This document shows positions 24,086 through 32,424 of a stretch of 64,000 nt of DNA, piece by piece; positions within the stretch are counted from its first letter, which is position 1; the number at the start of each line of letters is the position of its first letter. Position numbers and translations under genes: made by a program. The stretch is from Geothrix campi (GTDB lineage Bacteria > Acidobacteriota > Holophagae > Holophagales > Holophagaceae): the NCBI RefSeq assembly GCF_024609265.1, contig NZ_JANHMP010000001.1:434001-498000 (forward strand), in the 5' to 3' direction. The notes beneath the pieces were generated by a model. That model was given only the letters and a program-made list of their open reading frames with translations, did no database searches and had not been told where the DNA came from.

Positions 24086-25234
24086 TCAGAACCCGACCGC
24101 GTACTCCCCATTCCGCATGAGCGGCACGGTGGTTCCATCCCCCATCTGAAGGTCCACGGCCACCACCTTCACGTCGGGCTGGGTCTCGGGGACGTAGACG
24201 CGGTCGATGTGAATGACGGCATCGTGGCTGGAGAACTGGGCGGGGCCCACCTGGCCGCCGAAATGGTCGCTGCGGCCGAAGGCAAGGTGGAGGCCCAGCT
24301 TCTCGTCCAGGAGGATCTCGCCGATGGGCTTCACGCCGAAGGCGGCGAGCACGCCCAGACCCAGCTCCGCCAGATTGCCGTAGGCGGGCTCTTGGGCGAG
24401 GTGGGCGGCTTCCTCCCGGGACGTGGGGCCTTCGCTGATCACTTCGAGGGCCTTGTTGCCCTCGATGCGGTAGCGCACCACCTCGCTGCCGAACTGCACG
24501 GGCATCACGCCCGCCGTGCGGCTGGGATCACCCTCGATCTCGCCCTCGTAGGGCACGATGTAGGCTTCGCCCGAGGGCAGGTTGCCGGCCACGCCGGGTT
24601 TCGGCAGCAGGCCGCCGGAGGCGTGGCCCGTGCGGTGGCGCAGGTCCACGTGCAGGTCGCAGGGGCCGGCGGGGGTGCCGAAGCGGAAGGCCGCGCCTTC
24701 GGCCCGGTCCAGCAGGTCCTTCAACAGCTCCACGCGCCGGTTCACCTCCGTATAGTCCAGGCGCAGGGCGGGGATCATGTCCGCGCGGAAACCCGGCATG
24801 GTGGCGGCGCGGATGGGCTGCGTCTTCGCGGCCAGCTTGAGGGGTGCCGTAGCGGAGAACTTGGTGAGGGCGATGAGGATGGGGTGGCCGGCGTAGAGGT
24901 CGGTGAAGCTGATGGAGGTGGCGGGATTCAGCGCCTCCACCGAGGGCAGGGGGCCGCCGCTGTGGAGCCAGGCCCGCTCAGGCAGGTCGCCGTTGTTGGT
25001 GTGGACGTTGGGGTAGACCACCAGGTGCGTGGCCAGGCCCAGGTCGGCGCGATGGGCCGTGAGTTCCGCGGCCCAGGCGGCCGCCATGTCGCGCCGCGCA
25101 GCCCAGTTCGCATCGTCCGGCACCTTGGCGTCCGGCAGATCCACCAGGATGGCCAGGGCCCGCTCGCCTGGCTGGGGCTGGAACACCCGCTGCACCAGCG
25201 CCACCAGTTCCGGACCCGTCAGCTGTTCGCTCAT
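24086..25234 (-). CDS. M29-like aminopeptidase
   Basis: 382 residues resembling thermophilic leucyl aminopeptidases (family M29). Probable metal-binding segments run in order: [40 protein letters not shown] and [14 protein letters not shown] (H-x-D). It would cleave N-terminal residues from peptides in the cytoplasm using two divalent metals. The ATG at 25234 is preceded by a GGGGGG run; the open frame to 25459 is a shadow of the MtgA region. It is divergent from mtgA. A diverged C-terminal copy survives at 22485-22578. Confidence 0.8.
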   Translation of the reverse strand: MSEQLTGPELVALVQRVFQPQPGERALAILVDLPDAKVPDDANWAARRDMAAAWAAELTAHRADLGLATHLVVYPNVHTNNGDLPERAWLHSGGPLPSVEALNPATSISFTDLYAGHPILIALTKFSATAPLKLAAKTQPIRAATMPGFRADMIPALRLDYTEVNRRVELLKDLLDRAEGAAFRFGTPAGPCDLHVDLRHRTGHASGGLLPKPGVAGNLPSGEAYIVPYEGEIEGDPSRTAGVMPVQFGSEVVRYRIEGNKALEVISEGPTSREEAAHLAQEPAYGNLAELGLGVLAAFGVKPIGEILLDEKLGLHLAFGRSDHFGGQVGPAQFSSHDAVIHIDRVYVPETQPDVKVVAVDLQMGDGTTVPLMRNGEYAVGF

Positions 25235-25289
25235 GCGACCCCCCGCCTGGGAGGATGCCACAGTGGGCCCGGGCTGGCATTCTGGAGAG

Positions 25290-26018
25290 ATGGCGAAAAA
25301 GAAGCGTGGCTGGGGCAGACGGATCCTGGTGGTCCTGGGTTGGATGGTGGGCCTGTTCCTGGGGCTCAGCCTGGTGCTGGTCCTGGTCTTCCGCTTCGTG
25401 CCGGTGCCGGTGTCGGCCCTCATGGTGCAGCGCCGGGTGGAATCCTGGTCCAGCGACAAGCGCTACACCTCGCACCACACCTGGGTGCCCCTGGAGGACA
25501 TCTCGCCCAGCCTCGGCGCGGCGGTGATCGCCGCCGAGGATCAGAACTTCCCGGATCACTTCGGCTTCGACTGGCAGGCCATCGAGAAGGCCATCCAGCA
25601 CAACGAGCACAGCAGGCGGAAGCGCGGGGCCTCCACGGTGTCCCAGCAGACGGCCAAGAACCTCTTCCTCTGGAACACTCGCTCCTGGGTCCGGAAGGGC
25701 GCCGAGACCTGGTTCACGCTGATGATCGAAGTCGGCTGGTCGAAGAAGCGCATCCTGGAGGTCTACCTGAACATCGTGGAGTTCGGGGATGGCGTCTACG
25801 GCGCCGAGGCCGCCGCCCGCACCTACTTCGGGAAGTCCGCCAAGCGCCTCACGCCCGGCGAGGCGGCGTTGCTGGCCGCCGTGCTGCCCAACCCCCGGAA
25901 GTTCCGCGCGAACGCCCCCAGCGACTACGTCCGGGGCCGCCAGGCCTGGATCCTGGGCCAGATGCGCCAGTTGGGCGGCGAGCAGGTGGTGAAGGAGATG
26001 GAGGCGAAAGCCTTCTAG
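25290..26018 (+). CDS. mtgA: Monofunctional peptidoglycan glycosyltransferase
   Basis: 242 residues, the usual MtgA length. A basic N-terminus and one membrane helix ([20 protein letters not shown], ~12-31) anchor a periplasmic GT51 domain. The catalytic motif is [15 protein letters not shown] (Glu83), followed by [39 protein letters not shown] and [13 protein letters not shown]. It polymerises lipid II glycan strands without a transpeptidase domain. The start ATG at 25290 is directly preceded by GGAGAG. The longer upstream frame overlaps the aminopeptidase and is not conserved. Confidence 0.94.
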   Translation: MAKKKRGWGRRILVVLGWMVGLFLGLSLVLVLVFRFVPVPVSALMVQRRVESWSSDKRYTSHHTWVPLEDISPSLGAAVIAAEDQNFPDHFGFDWQAIEKAIQHNEHSRRKRGASTVSQQTAKNLFLWNTRSWVRKGAETWFTLMIEVGWSKKRILEVYLNIVEFGDGVYGAEAAARTYFGKSAKRLTPGEAALLAAVLPNPRKFRANAPSDYVRGRQAWILGQMRQLGGEQVVKEMEAKAF

Positions 26019-26025
26019 CCGTGCC

Positions 26026-29000
26026 TCAGTGCCAGATCAGGTCCCCCTCGTGGGGGCTGTGGCGCAGCTCCACGGTGCCGGCCTGGACGCTGAGGGCCGG
26101 GCCCTGGTCGAAGCGCTGGGCCAGCCCCTCCGGCAGGCCGGACCGGGCCGCCACGCCCACCCAGCCGTCGCGGCCGGAACGCTTGGCGGCATAGAGGCAG
26201 CGATCCGCCACGCGCACCTGGTCCTCCCAGGAGGCCGCCTCCAGGTGATCCGACTGGAAGGGGAAGAGCGAGAAGCCGATGGAGCAGGTGATGGTCACGG
26301 GATGCCCGAGGCCCAGGTCGAAGGGGTGCTCCCGGAGGGCCTGATGAAGGCGCGCCACCACCGTGGCCGCGCCGTCGAGGTCGGAGGTGTGCCCCACGAA
26401 GAGGATCTCCTCGCCGCCCCATCGGATGAGGAAGTCGGACTCGCGGGCCTCCCGCCGCAGGACATCCGCCACCTGTTTCAGGGCGAGGTCCCCTGCCGCA
26501 TGGCTCCAGGTATCGTTCACGCGCTTGAAGTGGTCGAGGTCCAGCATGGCGAAGACGAGGCAGCTCTCGTTGGGGTGGTGGTCCGTGTCCAGGTGATCCC
26601 GTTGGGCGCGCAGGACCAGGGCGAGGACGGGCGGGAGCTCCTCCTCGAGGTAGCGCCGGTTCCGCAGGCCCGTGAGGGGATCCGTGGTGGAGATGGTCGC
26701 CAAGGCGAGGTTGCTCAGCTCCAGCGCCTCGGTGCGCTGATAGACGAGCACCATCAGCTCTTCATTGCGCTTCTCCAGCCGGCGGACCCGCCAGCGGAAG
26801 GCGGCCAGCCCGGCGCAGACCGCCAGTCCACCCCAGACGGGCCAGGCCCACCAGCGCAGCCACCACGGGTGCAGCACTCGGAAGGCCACGGAGGCCACGG
26901 GCCCTGCGCCGCCATCCTCGATGAGGGCGCGGACCTCCAGGCGGTAGGGACCCGGGGGCAGGGCGGGGTAGCGGAGATCGTGCGTGGGGAGGTCCACCCA
27001 GCCGTCGTCGAGGCCGGTCAGGCGGGACTGGAAGCGGAGCCGCCCTTCGTGCTCGAAGGTCAGGGACGTGAACCGAGCCGCCAAGGTTCGATCCCCATAG
27101 GGCACGGCCCCCAGGTCCACGGGGCCGGCGAAGGGGTGGTCCCACTGGCGGGAGCCCAGACGGAAGGAGACGAAGAGGGTCCCCGGGAGGGTCTGGGTCC
27201 GGAACCCCTGTTCGGGGAGGTGATGGAGGAGTCCCGCGGTGGAACCGAACCACACGCCGCCATCCGCGTCCACCCAGGTGGAGTAGGGGTTGCAGTCCGT
27301 GCTGGTCAGGCCATCCTCCCGACGGAAGAGGCGGTGCTCCTGCCCCTCCACCCACTGGACCCCCCGGGGCCCGCCCACCCAGAGGCGGCCGGTGGCATCC
27401 GCCGCGAGGCTGTAGACCGAATCACTGGCAAGGCCATCCCGGCGGGTCCAATGGCGGACCACCTTGGGCGCCGCGCCCCGCAGATCCAAGAGCGTCAAGC
27501 CCAGAGGTTCGCGGTAGGCCACCCAGGCGGTGCCGTCGGGCAGGGGGGCCAGGGCCGCGAGGGGGGCGGGCAGGAGGCCGATCTCGCGGCCCCAGAGCCG
27601 CCAGCCGGTCGGGTCCAGGCGGGCCAAGCCCCGGCCCGTGGCGGCCCAGAGGCGGCCCTGGGCGTCTTCGTGCAGGGCCGTGATGGCCTCCGTGGCCGCG
27701 GCTCCGGGAAGTTGGGCCCGGTGGAACTCGGGGTGTCCCGCGGGCTCGGAGACGTGCCACAGCCCGTCGTGGGAGGTGCCCACCCACAGGCTGCCGTCGT
27801 GGGCGAAGGCCAGGACCAGGGGCACCGCCATGTTTTGCGACGGCGGCAGCGGAACCCGGGTCAGCCTGGAGCGGTCGGGACTGATGCGGATGAGGAAGGG
27901 ATGCTCACCCCCGCCCCAGATGGCGCCGTCCGGGCCTTCCTCGAGGGTGTAGAGCACGAGCCCGGCGGCGGGGGCGAAGGGCACGGGCCCCTTGGCCGTC
28001 ATGCGGGCGAGGCCCCCGCTGGTGCCGATCCAGAGCACACCGGCCCGGTCCCGGAGCAGACCCCAGATGTTGTCCGCCGGCAGACCATCCAGGCGCGTGA
28101 AGTTCTCCCAGACGCCATTGCCCTGGAGCCGATGCAGGCCCAGGCTGGCCACCCAGAGGTTTCCGGCGCGGTCGACGAAGGCCTGGACGGCCCAGCCCGA
28201 AGGCAGCCCGCGGGTCTCATCCAGGAGTCGCCACTCCCGGTCCATGACATGGAGCAACCCCTTGGCCGTGGGGACGAACACCCCGCCATCGCCATCGGAA
28301 CTGAGGGATTCCTCGTAGAAGCTCACGGCCAGTGGCGGGAGGCCCAGGGCCGGAAGGGTCAGGCGCCGGCCCCGGGGCGCGAGCACGCGCAGCTGGCTCG
28401 GCGTCCGCACCCACAGAGTACCGGATCTGGTCATCAACAGGGCCTTCAGGGGTTCCGCCGGCACCCCCTCACGGGCGGTCCAGCTGCTCCAGGCGCCATC
28501 CTCGCCGCGATGGCGGAGGACCGACGCGCCGCCCACCCAGAGGGTTTCCTCATCCAGGGCCAGGGAATAGGCCGGGCCCCCAGGCCAATCCTGCACCGGG
28601 CTGAAATGGAGGCTGCCATCGGGACTCTGGAAGAGGCCGGCTTCGGTCGCGACCCAAACTCCGCCGTGGGCATCTCGGAGAATCCGGTAGATCTGGGCGG
28701 AGGCCAGCGGGTCGCCGGCTGGCAGCGGCTGCACCCGGCCCTCGCGGAGCAGACAGAGACCGGCGCGGGTGCCGATCCAGAGGCTGCCGTCCGGGTTGGG
28801 TTCGAAGGCGCGGACCCAGGCGGAGGGCAAGCCCTCGGGCAGGCTCCACAGGCGGAAGCCGGTGCCGTCGAAGCGGTAGGCGCCGCCCTCGGTGCCCACC
28901 CACAGGAAGCCCTCCGCATCCTGCGCCAGGGTGGTGATGCTGGTGTGCTCCAGCCCCTCGGAGGGGCCGTAGCTGCGGAAGATCATGCGTCCTGAGTTGG

Positions 29001-29094
29001 GGATTCCCGCAGCCATGGCCACCAGCGCGAGGCTGGCCATCAGGAGGATGCGGGTGAGGCGGAGAAGGGGGCGCATAGACAGGTCAGATTCCAT
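26026..29094 (-). CDS. Reg_prop beta-propeller sensor with GGDEF diguanylate cyclase domain
   Basis: 1022 residues. A signal/membrane start (RLTRILLMASLALVAMAAG) leads to ~14 two-component-regulator propeller repeats (GFLWVGTEGGAYRFDG, GSLWIGTRAGLCLL, GRLWVGGPRGVQWVEG). A Y_Y_Y Ig-like domain (~640-720) and a membrane helix (WWAWPVWGGLAVCAGLAAF) come next. A short coiled linker and a GGDEF domain (~810-980) complete it. The active site reads GGEEI, and RESD lies five residues before it, matching the c-di-GMP inhibitory I-site (RxxD). It probably senses a periplasmic glycan or similar ligand and makes c-di-GMP. The start is either 29094 or the ATG at 29076; a TATCAT eight bases before 29094 favours the longer form. 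Confidence 0.9.
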   Translation of the reverse strand: MESDLSMRPLLRLTRILLMASLALVAMAAGIPNSGRMIFRSYGPSEGLEHTSITTLAQDAEGFLWVGTEGGAYRFDGTGFRLWSLPEGLPSAWVRAFEPNPDGSLWIGTRAGLCLLREGRVQPLPAGDPLASAQIYRILRDAHGGVWVATEAGLFQSPDGSLHFSPVQDWPGGPAYSLALDEETLWVGGASVLRHRGEDGAWSSWTAREGVPAEPLKALLMTRSGTLWVRTPSQLRVLAPRGRRLTLPALGLPPLAVSFYEESLSSDGDGGVFVPTAKGLLHVMDREWRLLDETRGLPSGWAVQAFVDRAGNLWVASLGLHRLQGNGVWENFTRLDGLPADNIWGLLRDRAGVLWIGTSGGLARMTAKGPVPFAPAAGLVLYTLEEGPDGAIWGGGEHPFLIRISPDRSRLTRVPLPPSQNMAVPLVLAFAHDGSLWVGTSHDGLWHVSEPAGHPEFHRAQLPGAAATEAITALHEDAQGRLWAATGRGLARLDPTGWRLWGREIGLLPAPLAALAPLPDGTAWVAYREPLGLTLLDLRGAAPKVVRHWTRRDGLASDSVYSLAADATGRLWVGGPRGVQWVEGQEHRLFRREDGLTSTDCNPYSTWVDADGGVWFGSTAGLLHHLPEQGFRTQTLPGTLFVSFRLGSRQWDHPFAGPVDLGAVPYGDRTLAARFTSLTFEHEGRLRFQSRLTGLDDGWVDLPTHDLRYPALPPGPYRLEVRALIEDGGAGPVASVAFRVLHPWWLRWWAWPVWGGLAVCAGLAAFRWRVRRLEKRNEELMVLVYQRTEALELSNLALATISTTDPLTGLRNRRYLEEELPPVLALVLRAQRDHLDTDHHPNESCLVFAMLDLDHFKRVNDTWSHAAGDLALKQVADVLRREARESDFLIRWGGEEILFVGHTSDLDGAATVVARLHQALREHPFDLGLGHPVTITCSIGFSLFPFQSDHLEAASWEDQVRVADRCLYAAKRSGRDGWVGVAARSGLPEGLAQRFDQGPALSVQAGTVELRHSPHEGDLIWH

Positions 29095-29254
29095 CCTATC
29101 GGATGATAGACCACGGATCTTTCCTATTGATGTGATGAGGCTGGATCCTTCCAGGGGGCTGACGGGAGGAGGGACCTAGATCACGGATTCCCGACCCGCC
29201 GGTTTTCTGAACCAGCGCGCGGTATAGAATGGGCCAAACCTCAGGAGGATCCCC

Positions 29255-30244
29255 ATGAAGCCCCCCGTTCGCGTGGCAGTCACCGGCGCCGCCGGTCAGA
29301 TCGGATACAGCATTCTCTTCCGCATTGCCAGCGGCGCGATGCTGGGCGAAGACCAGCCTGTGATCCTCCAGCTGCTGGAGATCACGCCGGCTCTGAAAGC
29401 GCTGAACGGCGTGGTGATGGAACTCAAGGATTGCGCCTTCCCCCTGCTGGCGGGTGTCGTCACCTCCGACGATCCCAAGGTCGCCTTCAAGGACGCCGAC
29501 TATGTCCTGCTGGTGGGTGCCCTGCCGCGCAAGGCCGGCATGGAGCGCAGCGACCTGCTGAACGCCAATGGCGGCATCTTCAAGCCCCAGGGCGAGGCCC
29601 TGAGCGAAGTGGCCAGCCGCAACGTGAAGGTGCTGGTGGTGGGCAACCCCGCCAACACCAACGCCCTGATCGCGCTCTCCAACGCGCCCAAGCTGAAGCC
29701 CAGCCAGTTCCACGCCATGGTGCGCCTGGACCACAACCGCGCCATCTCCCAGCTGGCGGAGAAGACGGGCAAGCCTGTCACCGCCATCCAGAAGATGACC
29801 ATCTGGGGCAACCACAGCACCACCCAGTTCCCCGACCTCTACCACGCCACCGTGGACGGCAAGAACGCCTACGACCTGGTGAATGACCACGCCTGGTACG
29901 AAACCACCTTCATCCCCACCGTGGCCAAGCGTGGCGCCGCCATCATCGAAGCCCGGGGCCTCAGCAGCGCCGCCAGCGCCGCCAACGCCGCCATCGCCCA
30001 CATGCGCTCCTGGGCGCTGGGCACTCCCGAGGGCGACTGGACCAGCATGGCCTTCCCGTCTGACGGCAGCTACGGCGTGCCGGAGGGCCTGGTCTACGGC
30101 TTCCCCGTCACCGTCAAGAACGGCCAGGTGGAGATCGTGAAGGGTCTGGAGATCAACGCCTTCAGCCGCGCCAAGATGGACGCCACCGCCAAGGAGCTCG
30201 AAGAGGAGCGCCAGGCGGTGAAGGATCTGGGCCTGGTCAAGTAG
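29255..30244 (+). CDS. mdh: Malate dehydrogenase (NAD-dependent)
   Basis: 329 residues of the MDH type 2 (cytosolic/bacterial short-insert) family, oxidising malate to oxaloacetate in the TCA cycle. The NAD-binding start [20 protein letters not shown] is followed by [12 protein letters not shown] (substrate-loop arginines), [13 protein letters not shown], the catalytic [16 protein letters not shown] and [17 protein letters not shown] with the active-site His. A consensus AGGAGG precedes the ATG. The gene is monocistronic, with an upstream TATAGAAT -10 candidate and a strong downstream terminator. Confidence 0.96.
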   Translation: MKPPVRVAVTGAAGQIGYSILFRIASGAMLGEDQPVILQLLEITPALKALNGVVMELKDCAFPLLAGVVTSDDPKVAFKDADYVLLVGALPRKAGMERSDLLNANGGIFKPQGEALSEVASRNVKVLVVGNPANTNALIALSNAPKLKPSQFHAMVRLDHNRAISQLAEKTGKPVTAIQKMTIWGNHSTTQFPDLYHATVDGKNAYDLVNDHAWYETTFIPTVAKRGAAIIEARGLSSAASAANAAIAHMRSWALGTPEGDWTSMAFPSDGSYGVPEGLVYGFPVTVKNGQVEIVKGLEINAFSRAKMDATAKELEEERQAVKDLGLVK

Positions 30245-30263
30245 GGCACCCGCCCATCGGGCA

Positions 30264-30296
30264 AGCGCAGGGGGAGCGATCCCCCTGCGCTTTTTT
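30264..30296 (+). terminator. Rho-independent terminator of mdh
   Basis: A perfect 11-bp stem AGCGCAGGGGG/CCCCCTGCGCT with an AGCGAT loop is followed by a run of T residues, 20 bases after the mdh stop. It is a textbook intrinsic terminator. Confidence 0.92.
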
Positions 30297-30350
30297 ACAA
30301 TGGCAGGGCCATACCCGGAACCTATGCTTGGCTTGAGCCGGAGGTGGACC

Positions 30351-30569
30351 ATGATCGAACAGGTCGAACGGCGCAAGAAGGCCTGGAGCCGGATTGTCGG
30401 GGTGGAACGCCGAGCCGCGCCCCTGCACGATCTGGCCGGACATCCACTCCCTGATCCGACGAAGCTGGAGGACGAGGAATTCGTCGCGGCACAGGCGGAA
30501 ATGGAGGCGGCCAGGAAGAAGGCCCGGGAGCACCTGAACCGGTGGGATGATCCCGAGCGCTTTGACTAG
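30351..30569 (+). CDS. Small charged hypothetical protein
   Basis: 72 residues from the ATG at 30351, which has a GGAGG ribosome-binding site seven bases upstream; the frame opens earlier at 30300 but without one. It is almost entirely charged and helical (MIEQVERRKKAWSRIVGVER, FVAAQAEMEAARKKAREHLN), with no signal peptide, cysteine or membrane segment. I do not recognise the family. It lies alone between the mdh terminator and the promoter at 30582. Confidence 0.55.
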   Translation: MIEQVERRKKAWSRIVGVERRAAPLHDLAGHPLPDPTKLEDEEFVAAQAEMEAARKKAREHLNRWDDPERFD

Positions 30570-30581
30570 CGCTTGCATGTC

Positions 30582-30611
30582 TTGACAGGTGGGGAGGCGG
30601 TGGAGGATAGT
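30582..30611 (+). promoter_or_regulatory. Promoter candidate for the MoaD-like/BNR gene pair
   Basis: A perfect -35 TTGACA (30582-30587) is followed after 18 bp by GATAGT (30606-30611), a fair -10. The first ATG is at 30634. Confidence 0.55.
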
Positions 30612-30633
30612 GGCGGGGCCCTGAGGCTCCTGC

Positions 30634-30903
30634 ATGTCCCGAGTCGCATTCACAACTAACCTCCAGCGCCACGTGGCCTGCCCGCCCTGCACCGTGGCGG
30701 GCGCCACCGTGCAGGAGAGCCTGGAGGCGGCCTTCGCCCTGTACCCGAAGCTGCGGGGCTACGTGCTGGACGAGCATGGCGCCCTGAGGTTCCACATGGC
30801 CGTCTTCGTGGACGGCACCCCCATCGCCGATCGCCGGGGGCTCAGCGATCCGGTGTCCGCCGCCAGCGAGATCTACGTCATGCAGGCCCTGTCCGGAGGT
30901 TGA
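30634..30903 (+). CDS. MoaD/ThiS-like small ubiquitin-fold protein
   Basis: An 89-residue beta-grasp protein: VAFTTNLQRHVACPPCTVAG, a helix VQESLEAAFALYPKL and the late hydrophobic strand EIYVMQALSGG. It ends in Gly-Gly as sulfur-carrier proteins must. The central YVLDEHGALRFHMAVFVDGT strand resembles MoaD-type proteins outside molybdopterin operons. The stop lies two bases before the ATG of the BNR-propeller gene, so the two are co-transcribed and probably cooperate. A separate, more canonical MoaD is at 52442, so this copy may have another sulfur-transfer or protein-tagging role. Confidence 0.78.
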   Translation: MSRVAFTTNLQRHVACPPCTVAGATVQESLEAAFALYPKLRGYVLDEHGALRFHMAVFVDGTPIADRRGLSDPVSAASEIYVMQALSGG

Positions 30904-30905
30904 GG

Positions 30906-32015
30906 ATGTCCGACCAGCTGCTCGTCTCCACCCGCAAGGGGCTCTTCTCCGCCCACCGCACGGCCCGCGGCGTCTGGGACCTCGACTCGGTGTCCTTCCT
31001 GGGGGACAACGTCTCCCTGGCCATGCAGGATCCCCGCGACGGCGCCTGGTACGCGGCCCTGGACCACGGTCACTTCGGCGCCAAGCTGCACCGCTCGAAG
31101 GATCGCGGGGCCACCTGGGAGGAGATCGGCGTGCCCGCCTATCCCACGCCGCCCGAGGGGCATGTGGAGAAGGACTTCCTCGGCCGCGAGATCCCCTGGC
31201 GCCTGATGCGCTTCTGGTGCCTCACGCCCGGGCTCCCGTCGCAGCCGGGCCTGCTCTGGGCGGGCACGCTGCCCGGGGGCCTCTTCTGGAGCGAGGACAG
31301 CGGCGCCACCTGGACCATGGTGGAAGCCCTCTGGAACATGCCGGAGCGCCGCAAGTGGGCCGGGGGTGGTGCCGATGTGCCCGGCATCCACTCCGTCTGC
31401 GTGGATCCCCGGGATGGGAACCGCGTGGTGGTGGCCGTCTCCAGCGGCGGCGTGTGGCACACGCAGGATTGCGGAAAGACCTGGACGGCCCACACCAAGG
31501 GCATGCGGGCCGACTACGCGCCTCCGGAACTGGTGGAGGCGCCGGAATCCCAGGACCCCCACCGCATGGTGCAGTGCCCCGCCGCCCCGAACATCTGGTG
31601 GATCCAGCACCACAACGGCATCTTCCGCAGCACGGACGACGCCATGACCTGGACCGAGATCAAGGACGTGAAGCCGTCCGTCTTCGGCTTCCCCGTGGTG
31701 GTGCATCCGAAGGATCCCGACACGGCCTGGTTCGTGCCCGCCATCAAGGATGAGCGCCGCATCCCCGTGGAAGGCCGCGTGGTGGTGAACCGCACCCGCG
31801 ACGGCGGCCGCACCTTCGAGACGCTGGGCCGGGGGCTGCCCCAGTCCTGGGCCTACGACCTGGTCTATCGCCACGCCCTGGATCTCGACGCCACCGGCGA
31901 GCGCTTGGCCTTCGGTTCCACCACCGGGTCGGTGTGGATCAGCGAGAACGCCGGCGACGACTGGATCACCCTCGCCGAGCACCTGCCGCCGGTGCATGCC
32001 GTGCTGTTCGTGTAG
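30906..32015 (+). CDS. BNR/sialidase-like beta-propeller protein
   Basis: 369 residues with BNR (Asp-box) repeats: LHRSKDRGATWEEIG, LFWSEDSGATWTMVE, VWHTQDCGKTWTAHT, IFRSTDDAMTWTEIK and VWISENAGDDWITLA. Each has the S-x-D-x-G-x-T-W pattern of propeller proteins annotated as exo-sialidase-like or WD40/YVTN. There is no signal peptide, so it is probably cytoplasmic, and the catalytic residues of true sialidases are not evident. GAGG directly precedes the ATG. Pairing with a MoaD-like gene is a recurrent arrangement in bacteria, but its function is undetermined. Confidence 0.82.
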   Translation: MSDQLLVSTRKGLFSAHRTARGVWDLDSVSFLGDNVSLAMQDPRDGAWYAALDHGHFGAKLHRSKDRGATWEEIGVPAYPTPPEGHVEKDFLGREIPWRLMRFWCLTPGLPSQPGLLWAGTLPGGLFWSEDSGATWTMVEALWNMPERRKWAGGGADVPGIHSVCVDPRDGNRVVVAVSSGGVWHTQDCGKTWTAHTKGMRADYAPPELVEAPESQDPHRMVQCPAAPNIWWIQHHNGIFRSTDDAMTWTEIKDVKPSVFGFPVVVHPKDPDTAWFVPAIKDERRIPVEGRVVVNRTRDGGRTFETLGRGLPQSWAYDLVYRHALDLDATGERLAFGSTTGSVWISENAGDDWITLAEHLPPVHAVLFV

Positions 32016-32081
32016 CAACCCGGTAGGATGAAGGTTCGGCGCGGCGGACCCGCCGCCCCTTCCCAAGTCTCCGGAGGCTTC

Positions 32082-32339
32082 ATGACCCGTATGGCCCGCA
32101 CCCTGGCAGCGTTGATGTTCGGCGGTACCCTGCTGATGGCGCAGATCCCCAATCCCCTGAATCTGCCCGATCCCCTGGGCCTCTCCAAGAAGCCCGCTCC
32201 GGCACCGGCCCCCCGCCGGGATGGCGGCCGTGTGGAGCAGCGGCCCAGCCGCAAGCACCACGACAACGGCAAGCACAAGGGCCAGGACAAGCGCGAGGGT
32301 GGCGAGCGCGGTGACCGTAAGGGGCATGGCAAGCACTAG
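32082..32339 (+). CDS. Small secreted basic protein
   Basis: 85 residues from the ATG at 32082 (GGAGG five bases upstream). It has a signal peptide (MARTLAALMFGGTLLMAQ) and a short mature region (PNPLNLPDPLGLSKK). The tail is extremely basic and histidine/lysine-rich (RKHHDNGKHKGQDKREGGER, then GDRKGHGKH). Low-complexity cationic tails can bind polyanions or metals, but no family is recognised. It is followed by a 14-bp perfect hairpin. Confidence 0.6.
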   Translation: MTRMARTLAALMFGGTLLMAQIPNPLNLPDPLGLSKKPAPAPAPRRDGGRVEQRPSRKHHDNGKHKGQDKREGGERGDRKGHGKH

Positions 32340-32358
32340 CGGGGAACCGGCCCAGGCT

Positions 32359-32393
32359 CACGCCCCGATCTGCAACCGCCAGATCGGGGCGTG
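32359..32393. terminator. Bidirectional hairpin terminator candidate
   Basis: A perfect 14-bp stem CACGCCCCGATCTG/CAGATCGGGGCGTG with a 7-base loop lies between two convergent genes. The flanks are not strongly T-rich, so efficiency is uncertain. Confidence 0.7.
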
Positions 32394-32424
32394 ATTCAGT
32401 ATCAGCCCGGGCCCAGAGCGCCGC

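Noticed and set aside
26029-28995. A 988-codon plus-strand frame opposite the Reg_prop-GGDEF gene
   Set aside because: Same antisense shadow effect; no domain, and amino-acid composition is typical of complementary-strand translation.
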